Of a DNA stretch of 17,557 bases, positions 8,413 to 14,447 are shown piece by piece. A model generated the notes under the pieces. That model was not told where the DNA came from and did no database searches. It saw only the letters and a program-made list of their open reading frames with translations. The stretch's first letter is position 1; the number at the start of each line of letters is the position of its first letter. The translations under genes and the position numbers were made by a program. Source of the stretch: an uncultured Bacillota bacterium (GTDB lineage Bacteria > Bacillota > Clostridia > Peptostreptococcales > Anaerovoracaceae). The DNA is taken from positions 1 to 17,557 of the forward strand of contig CAMOXP010000009.1 in the NCBI GenBank assembly GCA_946629205.1. Direction: 5' to 3'.

Positions 8413-8736
8413 CTATTGTAACTGCTGCGCCGCCGCGCCGTCATCGAACCAGTAGTTGCACGCCAAAAAATCAAACTCCCCGTCAATGACGAGGAGTTCG
8501 TTGATGTCCATATTCAAGGCTTTGCTGAGCACCACGAGGGTGTCGATGGAGGGAAGGGACTTCCCGTTGAACCATTTGTACACTGCTTGGGAGCTGTACC
8601 CGGTCAGCGTCATCAGGTCCTTGACCTCATAGCCTTTTTCTTTGGTTATAATTTTCAGTTGTTCTCCAGTCTTTTCGAGGTTGATGGTTACCTGAACCTG
8701 GGTGACCGGAGTTCTTTGGGAATTAACGGTCTTCAT
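8413..8736 (-). CDS. XRE-family helix-turn-helix transcriptional regulator
   Basis: A 107-aa protein. After an N-terminal extension of about 20 residues comes a Cro/CI-type HTH (about 23-77) with the recognition-helix region TGYSSQAVYKWFNGKSLPSI and the following VVLSKALNMDINELL typical of XRE proteins. The short C-terminal tail is Ala/Gln-rich (DDGAAAQQLQ). Three start codons lie close together (GTG 8745, ATG 8742, ATG 8736). AGGGAG is spaced 8 nt from 8736 and only 2 nt or less from the others, so 8736 was chosen. It leads the cassette containing the 615-aa protein and possibly controls it and itself. Confidence 0.88.
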   Translation of the reverse strand: MKTVNSQRTPVTQVQVTINLEKTGEQLKIITKEKGYEVKDLMTLTGYSSQAVYKWFNGKSLPSIDTLVVLSKALNMDINELLVIDGEFDFLACNYWFDDGAAAQQLQ

Positions 8737-8770
8737 TCGCATCACTCCCTTCTGCTCTCAACAGTTCTGT

Positions 8771-8799
8771 ATTATACGGCTCGGATCAGGGAGATGCAA
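8771..8799 (-). promoter_or_regulatory. Promoter of the XRE regulator gene
   Basis: -10 TATAAT (8771-8776) is preceded by TTGCAT (8794-8799) at a 17-nt spacing. The predicted start is near 8764. A 9-mer CAACAGTTC at 8759-8767 overlaps the predicted start, inside which ACAG-TT-CTGT (8761-8770) is a short inverted repeat and possible autoregulatory site. Confidence 0.6.
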
Positions 8800-8920
8800 G
8801 TTGTTTTTGAAGTTTTTTGGTTTTGCAACCATCAGTTGCATGAGGCGCTCCATGAGTATCTGCACAAGCAATTACAATCCCATCAGCGAAAGCGGTTACT
8901 TGAGCAGTTATATGATCGGA

Positions 8921-8956
8921 AATAAAAGCGGCGGCATGAAACCAAACTTCCGCCGC
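8921..8956 (-). terminator. Probable intrinsic terminator downstream of the 173-aa gene
   Basis: Stem GCGGCGG (8928-8934) pairs with CCGCCGC (8950-8956) around a 15-nt loop. On the minus strand it is followed directly by TTTTATT. It would end transcripts coming from the 173-aa gene before the XRE promoter. On the plus strand a TTTTT run also lies a few nt beyond the stem, but no plus gene reads into it. Confidence 0.55.
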
Positions 8957-9138
8957 CGTAAGTTTTTGACGAGCACACACTGACGCTTCTTTGTCTGGGA
9001 TCATTGATAGTTGCATGGACATTGGTCAATAAGCAATAACTCAGATAATAACGTCATACCATGATCTTTGGACCTAAACCTGTCTCACTGAAAAACCGGA
9101 ATAAGAGACACTAGAACCATCAAGCACGTGCCGTCTGG

Positions 9139-9166
9139 GGCGGACGCCCCGGGGAGGGCGTCCGTC
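9139..9166. repeat. GC-rich hairpin just after the stop codon of the 173-aa gene
   Basis: GGACGCCC (9142-9149) pairs with GGGCGTCC (9156-9163) around a 6-nt loop, and three more pairs extend the stem, including one G-T. It lies 11 nt beyond the stop of the 173-aa gene. There is no U-tract on either strand, so it is more likely an mRNA 3'-stabilising or Rho-linked structure than a classical intrinsic terminator. Confidence 0.6.
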
Positions 9167-9177
9167 GGTATGCAGTT

Positions 9178-9699
9178 TTAGTCTTCGAGGACGATGTCTA
9201 TTTCCATCGTCTCGGTGGTGTTGACCGCGTCAAGGGCCAGGTGGAGGGACGCGAGCAGTTCTTTGGCCTCGACATAGGCCTGCTCCGCCTCCTCGATGTC
9301 GTAGTTGCTGACCAGGTAGTCAACATAGTTTGCGGAGTTGTAGCGGTCGATGATGCGCTGCTTAGGCAGCACACCCGACATGCTTCTCAGCTTATTGATT
9401 CTCCCCCTCACCTGCGGGATGAGAACCAGTGCCTGGTCGATGGTCAGCCCATCAAACCCGGGCAGGGTGTGCGTGAGGTTGAAGGTGTTGATGGCATGCT
9501 TGACGATGCGCACCTTCTCCTCGAGGCTTTCGAGTTCTTTCTGTGTGGCCGCGAAGTCGTACTGCGGTCTGAGGGACTCGACGTCCTCGCCTGACGCGAC
9601 TCGAAAACTCGCAGTGAGGTCTTCCTTGCGAGTGATGTCGCTGATTCTTCCCTGGATACCGTTGAGCAGTTTGTTTGCTTCTGCAGATGTGTATTTCAT
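9178..9699 (-). CDS. Uncharacterised coiled-coil protein (173 aa)
   Basis: The protein is almost wholly helical by composition, with heptad-like stretches such as TQKELESLEEKVRIVKHAI (about 53-71) and DIEEAEQAYVEAKELLASLH (about 133-152). It has no signal peptide, membrane span or catalytic motif. The pattern KHAINTFNLT followed by GLTIDQAL, and the ending LDAVNTTETMEIDI, faintly recall the layout of the DIP1984 family of small helical proteins, but I would not assign it without a profile search. AAAGGGG six nt before the ATG supports the start. It is a single-gene unit between the signal peptidase terminator and the hairpin at 9139-9166. Confidence 0.75.
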   Translation of the reverse strand: MKYTSAEANKLLNGIQGRISDITRKEDLTASFRVASGEDVESLRPQYDFAATQKELESLEEKVRIVKHAINTFNLTHTLPGFDGLTIDQALVLIPQVRGRINKLRSMSGVLPKQRIIDRYNSANYVDYLVSNYDIEEAEQAYVEAKELLASLHLALDAVNTTETMEIDIVLED

Positions 9700-9761
9700 A
9701 AAATACCCCTTTCTTTTATTTACTCTTATTCATTTTCTCTTTCCCTTTGCTTTCTGTACAC

Positions 9762-9790
9762 ATTCTACAAAACAAAAAGCCGGTTGTCAT
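9762..9790 (-). promoter_or_regulatory. Candidate promoter of the 173-aa gene, nested in the upstream terminator
   Basis: ATGACA (9785-9790) and TAGAAT (9762-9767), each 5 of 6 to consensus, are separated by 17 nt on the minus strand. The -35 lies in the loop and arm of the signal peptidase terminator and the -10 just past its T-run. The leader would be about 55 nt. Motif evidence only. Confidence 0.42.
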
Positions 9791-9799
9791 CCAACCGGC
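9766..9799 (-). terminator. Intrinsic terminator of the radical SAM-DUF4130-signal peptidase operon
   Basis: Perfect 8-bp stem GCCGGTTG (9779-9786) with CAACCGGC (9792-9799) and a 5-nt loop. On the minus strand it is followed by TTTTTGTTTTG. It lies 17 nt after the signal peptidase stop codon. Confidence 0.9.
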
Positions 9800-9816
9800 A
9801 GTTGCATCATGCTATC

Positions 9817-10371
9817 CTACTCGATCCGTCCGATACTGCCCGGCGGCCACAGCCGAACTACTGCTTTGCCCAGGACTGCACTTTCTTCTACACAGCCGAT
9901 GATCCGGCTGTCGGTGCTGTTGTTCCGGTTGTCGCCCATGACGAAAACCGCACCTTCCGGTACGATCCATGTCTTCATCTCGCCTTGGGCCATCGTTCCT
10001 TTTTTGATATAGGGCTCGGAGGCTTTTGCATCATTGATGTAGAGGGTCTTGCCGTCGGTCTTGATCACATCGCCGGGCAGACCGATCACGCGCTTGACCC
10101 AGAGTTCGTGTTCTTCCTCGCCGCTGTCGAAGACGATGATGTCTCCATGCTCCGGTTCGCCGAATTTGTAGGCCAGTTTGTTGACGATCAGATAGTTTCC
10201 GTCGTGCAGCGTATCATCCATGGACTGGCCGCTGACGATCGTCGGCTTGACGCATGCTGTAATGATCAGCACGACAACAAGTGCGACAACGATGTCTTTG
10301 ATAAGATCTATCAGAAAAGACTTTGCAGATTCTTTTTTTGTTGGTTTGGTTGTTGTGTCTTTCATAGTCAT
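9817..10371 (-). CDS. lepB: Type I signal peptidase
   Basis: A 184-aa protein that removes signal peptides from exported proteins on the outer face of the membrane. A Lys/Thr-rich N-terminus is followed by one membrane span (about 20-40). The catalytic Ser lies in SGQSMDDTL (Ser50), the general-base Lys in VKRVIGLPGD (Lys93), and the family box GDNRNNSTDSR spans 146-156. The length is typical of the short single-span Gram-positive type. The ATG at 10371 and a second at 10365 are both possible, and neither has a good Shine-Dalgarno. Both are caught in a perfect inverted repeat (10364-10382) directly after the stop of the DUF4130 gene, so translation is probably coupled to that gene. Confidence 0.95.
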   Translation of the reverse strand: MTMKDTTTKPTKKESAKSFLIDLIKDIVVALVVVLIITACVKPTIVSGQSMDDTLHDGNYLIVNKLAYKFGEPEHGDIIVFDSGEEEHELWVKRVIGLPGDVIKTDGKTLYINDAKASEPYIKKGTMAQGEMKTWIVPEGAVFVMGDNRNNSTDSRIIGCVEESAVLGKAVVRLWPPGSIGRIE

Positions 10372-10382
10372 CTCATGACTAT
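10364..10382 (-). repeat. Perfect hairpin sequestering the lepB start codons
   Basis: ATAGTCAT (10364-10371) and ATGACTAT (10375-10382) form an 8-bp stem with a 3-nt loop. It runs from the last base of the upstream stop codon across both candidate lepB ATGs. This fits translational coupling with the DUF4130 gene. Confidence 0.55.
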
Positions 10383-11242
10383 TATACAGGTCCTGTCAAT
10401 CCGTTCACCTCGGTCAGGTGCTTCCAGTAACGGACGGGCATGTGGTTCTTCTGGCAACGGGGATTGGTGCGTTCTTTGATGGCGATGTGGTCGAAGTAGG
10501 TCCGCCAGAGACTCTGATAGGACCGCTCGTCATCGGACTGCAAAATCGCGGTTCCGTCGGGCAGGTGGGTCCCGTCAAAATCAGCCACGTACCAGTCCCC
10601 TTCGTATGCAAAGACCGCCTTGTTTCGTCCGACGTCATGGATGATCAGCGGGTCGTGGCTGAACCGCTCGGCGAAATGGTGAGCCGCAAGGGCGAGCACA
10701 TCGCAGGTCGGCTCGATCTTCGCGTAGAGAATTTGGGCGGCGTGTCGTTCAGCCAGTTCTCCGTCTGCGGCACCTGCGGCCGCGACATCGTGCGCAGCGC
10801 CGGTCGCGGCGACGGGCGAAGTGCCGGCGGCCTCCATGACCTCGAAGCGCACGAACTGCAGCATGCGCTCTCGCTCGTTTCCGACCTTGCGGACGAGATT
10901 CTCCAGCGCGTAGACCTCGGGGCGTGCATGGAGAGACCCGATCGACGGGCCGATCCGAAATCCCAGCACCACAAACTTGAGAATCACTGTTTCCTTACCG
11001 GGCGCATCTGAAAGGAAGGCGCGGTAGACCATGCGCAGGGCGTAACCGGAGATCTTCTCCTCAATGGCCTCATACACCCGCGCGGCTTTGTCCTCCTCTG
11101 TCTCCACCTCCATAAACCCGTGCAGCATGCTGGGCTGGTACTCTTCCCGCGGGAAGATGCCCGCCGCTTTATCAGTGTAGTAATGGTGGTAGATGCAGGT
11201 GAGCAGTCCTTCAAATGTTCCGTCGTATAAATAATCGATCAT
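10382..11242 (-). CDS. DUF4130 / TIGR03915-type putative DNA metabolism protein
   Basis: A 286-aa protein. It starts with the family-like MIDYLYDGTFEGLLTCIYHH and ends with the DUF4130 signature WRTYFDHIAIKERTNPRCQ followed by MPVRYWKHLTE. Members are encoded next to a radical SAM protein, as here, and are predicted to act with it in DNA repair or modification, with a uracil-DNA-glycosylase link in some genomes. About 30 residues from 138 to 167 (VAATGAAHDVAAAGAADG) are an Ala/Gly-rich insert between the two conserved halves. GGGGTG lies 8 nt before the ATG. The gene follows the radical SAM stop by 36 nt. In that gap a near-duplicate GGGGTnATCTA element occurs twice, which may reflect a small tandem duplication of a ribosome-binding region. 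Confidence 0.88.
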   Translation of the reverse strand: MIDYLYDGTFEGLLTCIYHHYYTDKAAGIFPREEYQPSMLHGFMEVETEEDKAARVYEAIEEKISGYALRMVYRAFLSDAPGKETVILKFVVLGFRIGPSIGSLHARPEVYALENLVRKVGNERERMLQFVRFEVMEAAGTSPVAATGAAHDVAAAGAADGELAERHAAQILYAKIEPTCDVLALAAHHFAERFSHDPLIIHDVGRNKAVFAYEGDWYVADFDGTHLPDGTAILQSDDERSYQSLWRTYFDHIAIKERTNPRCQKNHMPVRYWKHLTEVNGLTGPV

Positions 11243-11278
11243 TGCAAAAGCACCCCAACGGCTAGATTACCCCGTCTG

Positions 11279-12709
11279 TTAGATCACCCCGGCGGCAGCC
11301 AGCTTCTCCTGCCGCTCGCCTTCCTCGATCCGCTTCCAGTCGTTGTCGAACATGGAAAGCTGCAGGCCGCTTTCCATCTGCAGCAGGGAGTTGCGTATTG
11401 TCTCTGGTTCAAACAATCTGTTTCCGTAATACCTGCCGCAGCACAGCAGGAAATACTTGGCCCGTTTGACCACGACACCCATCTTCTTCAGGTCGTCGAA
11501 CCGAACCGCTGCAAACCGCCGCTGATGCATGATGCGCTTGGCCGACTTGTGCCCGATCCCCGGAATACGCATGAGTTCTTCGTAAGACGCTGTGTTGATT
11601 TCCATCGGGAACAGGTCCAGATTCCGCAGAGCCCAGGTCACCTTCGGATCCAGATCCGGATCCAGATTCTCCCCGCCGCTGCGGAACAGTTCGCTGACCG
11701 TAAACCCATAAAAACGCAAAAGCCAGTCGGCCTGGTAGATTCTGTGCTCGCGCTTAAGCGGCGGCGCTGTCTGCTTGTCCGGCAAAATCGGTGAATCGAC
11801 AACGGGAATATAAGCAGAATAATAGACTCGTTTCATTTTGAATGTGCGGTAGAGGTTTTCGCTCGTCGCCAGAATACCGGCGTCCGTCTCCCCTCCCGCA
11901 CCGATGATCATCTGGGTGGTCTGCCCCGCCGCAGCGAAGGTGCCCTTCCCCCGTGCGGCCGGCGCGCCGGCGGCACGCGCAAGCACAGGCAAATCCGCTC
12001 CCGGATCGGATTCATCCGCCTGCCCCATCACGTTCTCCCCCAGTCCCATCGGCCCCAGATAGTTGGCTTCCGTGTTCAGCCGCTGCCCCTTGAACATGGT
12101 TCCCGGTCCCTTGAGGGAGCGTGTCTCGATCAAGGTATTGGTGATCTGCCGCATGGGCGCGAAGATCTGCTTCGGCTTCTTCTGGGGCGCGAAGGCTGCC
12201 AGGCTTTTGCTTGATGGCATTTCGATATTCACGCTGAGCCGATCCGCCACCAGCCCGATCCTGTGCAAAATTTCCGGCGACACGCCCGGAATGATCTTGG
12301 CATGGATATACCCGGCGAACTCGTACTTGTACCGAAGCAGTTCCAGGCACTGCAAAATCCGCTCCGCCGTGTAGTCCGGAGACACTTCAACAGCTGAGCT
12401 CAGAAACAGCCCTTCGATGTAGTTTCTTTTGTAGAATTCGATGGTCAGTCTGGCCAGTTCGTCCGGTTCGAAGGACGCCCGCGGGAAGTCGTTTGTCCGC
12501 TTGTTCACGCAGTACTCGCAGTTGTAGACACACTTGTTGGTGAACAGCACCTTCAACAGCGAAACGCATCTGCCGTCCGCGGACCAGCTGTGGCAGATCC
12601 CTGCCATGTGGCCGTTGCCCATCCGGCCTGCCGCCTCCCGGCTCGACCCGCTGCTCGAACAGGACACATCGTACTTCGCGCTGTCAGCCAGAATCTGAAG
12701 CTTTTGCAT
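11279..12709 (-). CDS. Putative DNA modification/repair radical SAM protein (TIGR03916 type)
   Basis: A 476-aa protein from the start at 12709. It has the radical SAM cluster motif CVYNCEYC (Cys60, 64, 67) preceded by the family-typical KYDVSCSSSG (13-22) and GICHSW. KRVYYSAYIPV lies in the middle, and a C-terminal helix-hairpin-helix INTASYEELMRIPGIGHKSA indicates DNA binding. It pairs with the DUF4130 gene downstream. About 50 residues before GQTTQMIIGAG are an unusual insert rich in Ala/Gly/Pro (ARAAGAPAARGKGTFAAAG). Two starts are possible: 12709, with GGAAGAG 6 nt upstream, and 12724, with no ribosome binding site but placed exactly 6 nt after the -10 box, as for a leaderless mRNA. A LexA-type box covers the promoter, consistent with SOS control of a repair gene. 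Confidence 0.92.
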   Translation of the reverse strand: MQKLQILADSAKYDVSCSSSGSSREAAGRMGNGHMAGICHSWSADGRCVSLLKVLFTNKCVYNCEYCVNKRTNDFPRASFEPDELARLTIEFYKRNYIEGLFLSSAVEVSPDYTAERILQCLELLRYKYEFAGYIHAKIIPGVSPEILHRIGLVADRLSVNIEMPSSKSLAAFAPQKKPKQIFAPMRQITNTLIETRSLKGPGTMFKGQRLNTEANYLGPMGLGENVMGQADESDPGADLPVLARAAGAPAARGKGTFAAAGQTTQMIIGAGGETDAGILATSENLYRTFKMKRVYYSAYIPVVDSPILPDKQTAPPLKREHRIYQADWLLRFYGFTVSELFRSGGENLDPDLDPKVTWALRNLDLFPMEINTASYEELMRIPGIGHKSAKRIMHQRRFAAVRFDDLKKMGVVVKRAKYFLLCCGRYYGNRLFEPETIRNSLLQMESGLQLSMFDNDWKRIEEGERQEKLAAAGVI

Positions 12710-12730
12710 GAGTATCTCTTCCATGGGAAC

Positions 12731-12759
12731 ATTATACCGCAGAAGGAACGCATGTTCAA
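12731..12759 (-). promoter_or_regulatory. Promoter of the radical SAM operon
   Basis: Minus-strand -35 TTGAAC (12754-12759), 17-nt spacer, consensus -10 TATAAT (12731-12736). The predicted transcription start falls at about 12724, which is the A of an in-frame ATG. The -35 overlaps a perfect LexA-type box. Confidence 0.72.
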
Positions 12760-12771
12760 GAACATATATTC
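12746..12771. promoter_or_regulatory. LexA/DinR-type operator, two boxes in tandem
   Basis: Box 1, GAACGCATGTTC (12746-12757), is a perfect match to the Firmicutes SOS box core GAAC-N4-GTTC. Box 2, GAACATATATTC (12760-12771), has one mismatch and begins 2 nt later. Box 1 covers the -35 of the radical SAM operon. Box 2 lies just upstream of the -35 of the divergent decarboxylase gene. Repression by LexA is established for such boxes in Bacillus and Clostridia; its use here is inferred. Confidence 0.7.
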
Positions 12772-12774
12772 TTA

Positions 12775-12804
12775 TTAAGAATCGTGCCTCCACTGTGATA
12801 CAAT
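12775..12804 (+). promoter_or_regulatory. Promoter of the decarboxylase gene
   Basis: Extended -10 TGATACAAT (12796-12804) with a weak -35 TTAAGA (12775-12780) at 18 nt. The predicted leader is about 17 nt and contains the Shine-Dalgarno AAAGGAG (12814-12820). It is divergent from, and about 16 bp away from, the radical SAM promoter. Confidence 0.6.
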
Positions 12805-12827
12805 GTTCTTGCGAAAGGAGTACCATT

Positions 12828-14348
12828 ATGAACACAACCGGCATCACGCAATTTCTGATCGATCACGCGGGCAGGGACACCGTGTCCTTCCACATGCCCG
12901 GGCACAAAGGCGCGCGCCTGTACCGGCGCTTCGGCTATGACTCGTTTCTGGATAACATAGTCGGCTGCGACATCACCGAAATCGTGGGCGCAGACAACCT
13001 GTTCCAGACCGAGGGCATCATCGCCGATACCATGGCAAAATACCGCATGCTCTTTGATGCAAAAGCTTCCTATCTTCTGATCAACGGCTCGAGCGGGGGC
13101 ATCATCGCATCCATCATGGCATGCGTCCCTCAGGGCGGCAAACTTATCATGGCTCGGAACTGCCATAAGTCTGTGTTCAGCGGCCTTGCGCTGGGAGGGA
13201 TCCGTCCCGTGTACGCCCATCCTTCCATGGTGGAGGAATACGGCATCACAGGACCGGTCGAACCGGCGGAGATCGAGAGGCTTCTTTCCGAGAATCCTGA
13301 TGCCTCGGCGGTGATTCTGCCGAGCCCGAATTACTACGGCATCTGCAGCGACGTCCGCGCCATTGCAGAGATCGTGCACGCGGCCGGTAAGTTCCTGATC
13401 GTGGATCAGGCCCACGGCGCGCACCTGAAGTTCTTCGAAACGTGCGGCTCGGCTGGGACAGCGGATGCTGCCGGTGCTGCCGGCGCTTCTGCTGACGATC
13501 CTTTCGCCGTGCCGGAATCGGCGGAAACCCAGGGCGCGGATCTTGTCATCAACAGCACCCACAAGACGCTGTGCTCATTCACCCAAAGCGCTGTGCTCAA
13601 CGTGCCGGCAGGCAGCAAGTTCGATGACCTCTACCACTTGGAGGACAAGCTGCAGCAGATGGAGAGCACCAGCCCGTCTTATCTGCTCATGGCGTCGCTC
13701 GATATCAATGCGGATATCCTGGCAGATCACGGGGGCGAACTGATCGAGGCGTGGCGCGATGATCTGAATTACTTCTACCAGGAGGCCGCCGGAATCGATG
13801 GGCTGGCGTTCATGCAGGTAAAAGACGGCGCGCGTCAGGCAATGGACATGACGAAGATCAATCTCGACATGAGCGCCTGCGGCCTGGACGGACACCAGCT
13901 GGAGAAAGCTCTGCTGGAGCGCGAAATCTACGCGGAACTTGTGACGGGCAACATCCTCATGTGCATGACAGGCATCGGCAACACACGGGGAGATTACGAC
14001 AGACTTCTTGTTGCCCTGCGGGAGATTTCCGAAGCGCATCCGGCCGGGCAGGATATTGCCTTTGCGGCAGACTCCGGAACGCCTGACGCGGCTACTGCCG
14101 GTGCCGCGCTCTGGACGAAGCACCGCACCCTTCATGAAGTCCCGCGCGTCAAGGAACTCGTGCCCCTGCAGCAATGCACCGGACGCATTTGCGCAGCTTC
14201 TCTTATTCCGTACCCGCCGGGCATCCCGCTCATCTGTCCGGGCGAAGAGATCGGCGCCGAAGAAATCGACTACATCACCAGCCTTCGAAATCAGGGCGAT
14301 AAAGTCATCGGCGTCGGCGCGGACGGACGCATCGCAGTCGGAAAATAA
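12828..14348 (+). CDS. Orn/Lys/Arg decarboxylase family PLP enzyme
   Basis: A 506-aa fold-type I PLP enzyme of the compact Gram-positive type (Bacillus SpeA/YaaO-like), which decarboxylates a basic amino acid to a polyamine precursor; the substrate cannot be told from sequence. Visible motifs are FHMPGHKGAR (21-30), the cofactor-stacking NCHKS (111-115), VDQAHGAH (192-199) with the PLP-nitrogen Asp193, and the Schiff-base Lys246 in NSTHKTL. A segment of about 25 residues (208-233) rich in Ala/Gly/Asp is inserted just before the Lys246 strand, and a second Ala-rich stretch lies near 410-425. AAAGGAG seven nt before the ATG decides the start; the open frame extends further upstream through the promoter. 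The gene is monocistronic, with a REP/BIME-like element directly after its stop. Confidence 0.9.
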   Translation: MNTTGITQFLIDHAGRDTVSFHMPGHKGARLYRRFGYDSFLDNIVGCDITEIVGADNLFQTEGIIADTMAKYRMLFDAKASYLLINGSSGGIIASIMACVPQGGKLIMARNCHKSVFSGLALGGIRPVYAHPSMVEEYGITGPVEPAEIERLLSENPDASAVILPSPNYYGICSDVRAIAEIVHAAGKFLIVDQAHGAHLKFFETCGSAGTADAAGAAGASADDPFAVPESAETQGADLVINSTHKTLCSFTQSAVLNVPAGSKFDDLYHLEDKLQQMESTSPSYLLMASLDINADILADHGGELIEAWRDDLNYFYQEAAGIDGLAFMQVKDGARQAMDMTKINLDMSACGLDGHQLEKALLEREIYAELVTGNILMCMTGIGNTRGDYDRLLVALREISEAHPAGQDIAFAADSGTPDAATAGAALWTKHRTLHEVPRVKELVPLQQCTGRICAASLIPYPPGIPLICPGEEIGAEEIDYITSLRNQGDKVIGVGADGRIAVGK

Positions 14349-14427
14349 ATGTGTCAGAAGGGACGGTTCTTTTGACACATTTCCAAAAAGTGGTAATGTG
14401 TCAAAAGAACCGTCCCTATTGACACAT
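14349..14427. repeat. REP/BIME-like inverted pair
   Basis: Two 32-bp arms (14349-14380 and 14396-14427) are inverted copies identical at 30 of 32 positions, separated by 15 nt. Each arm is itself framed by ATGTGTCA and TGACACAT and contains the core GGGACGGTTCTTTTGACA. I associate this core with REP-like elements mobilised by Y1/RAYT-type transposases in Firmicutes. It begins immediately after the decarboxylase stop and ends 5 nt before the -10 element of the next gene, so it could also form a strong mRNA 3' hairpin. Confidence 0.85.
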
Positions 14428-14432
14428 TCCTG

Positions 14433-14441
14433 TGTTACAAT
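14433..14441 (+). promoter_or_regulatory. Extended -10 of the AEC transporter gene (leaderless)
   Basis: TGTTACAAT (TG at 14433-14434, TACAAT at 14436-14441) lies 6 nt before the ATG at 14448, so the transcript should begin at or within a base of the start codon. No Shine-Dalgarno is present. No -35 is seen at a canonical spacing. Confidence 0.55.
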
Positions 14442-14447
14442 AGCGAT

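Larger units (their letters stand above)
8801..9177. other. Gene-poor interval between the XRE gene and the 173-aa gene
   Basis: I find no convincing gene here. Two short open frames (minus 8786-9022, plus 8702-8983) lack ribosome binding sites and show no recognisable product. The interval contains an inverted repeat TGCAAC-CATCA-GTTGCA (8824-8840) upstream of the XRE promoter and two GC-rich hairpins (8928-8956 and 9139-9166). Confidence 0.5.

Noticed and set aside
8702..9022. Small open frames on both strands upstream of the XRE gene
   Set aside because: No ribosome binding sites, no recognisable domains, and the region contains promoter and hairpin elements.
9178..9699. Assignment of the 173-aa protein to the DIP1984 family
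   Set aside because: The resemblance is limited to a few spaced motifs remembered by eye; it needs a profile search, so the product was left uncharacterised.
10381..10399. TTGACA and TATAAT words on the minus strand just before lepB
   Set aside because: They are only 7 nt apart, far too close for a sigma-70-type promoter, and fall in the end of the DUF4130 coding sequence.
12756..14378. Minus-strand open frames of about 267 aa opposite the decarboxylase
   Set aside because: The plus strand encodes a decarboxylase with all PLP motifs; the antisense frames have no family features.
14419..14441. TTGACA of the REP arm acting as -35 for the AEC promoter
   Set aside because: Spacing to TACAAT is 11 nt; the extended -10 alone explains the promoter better.
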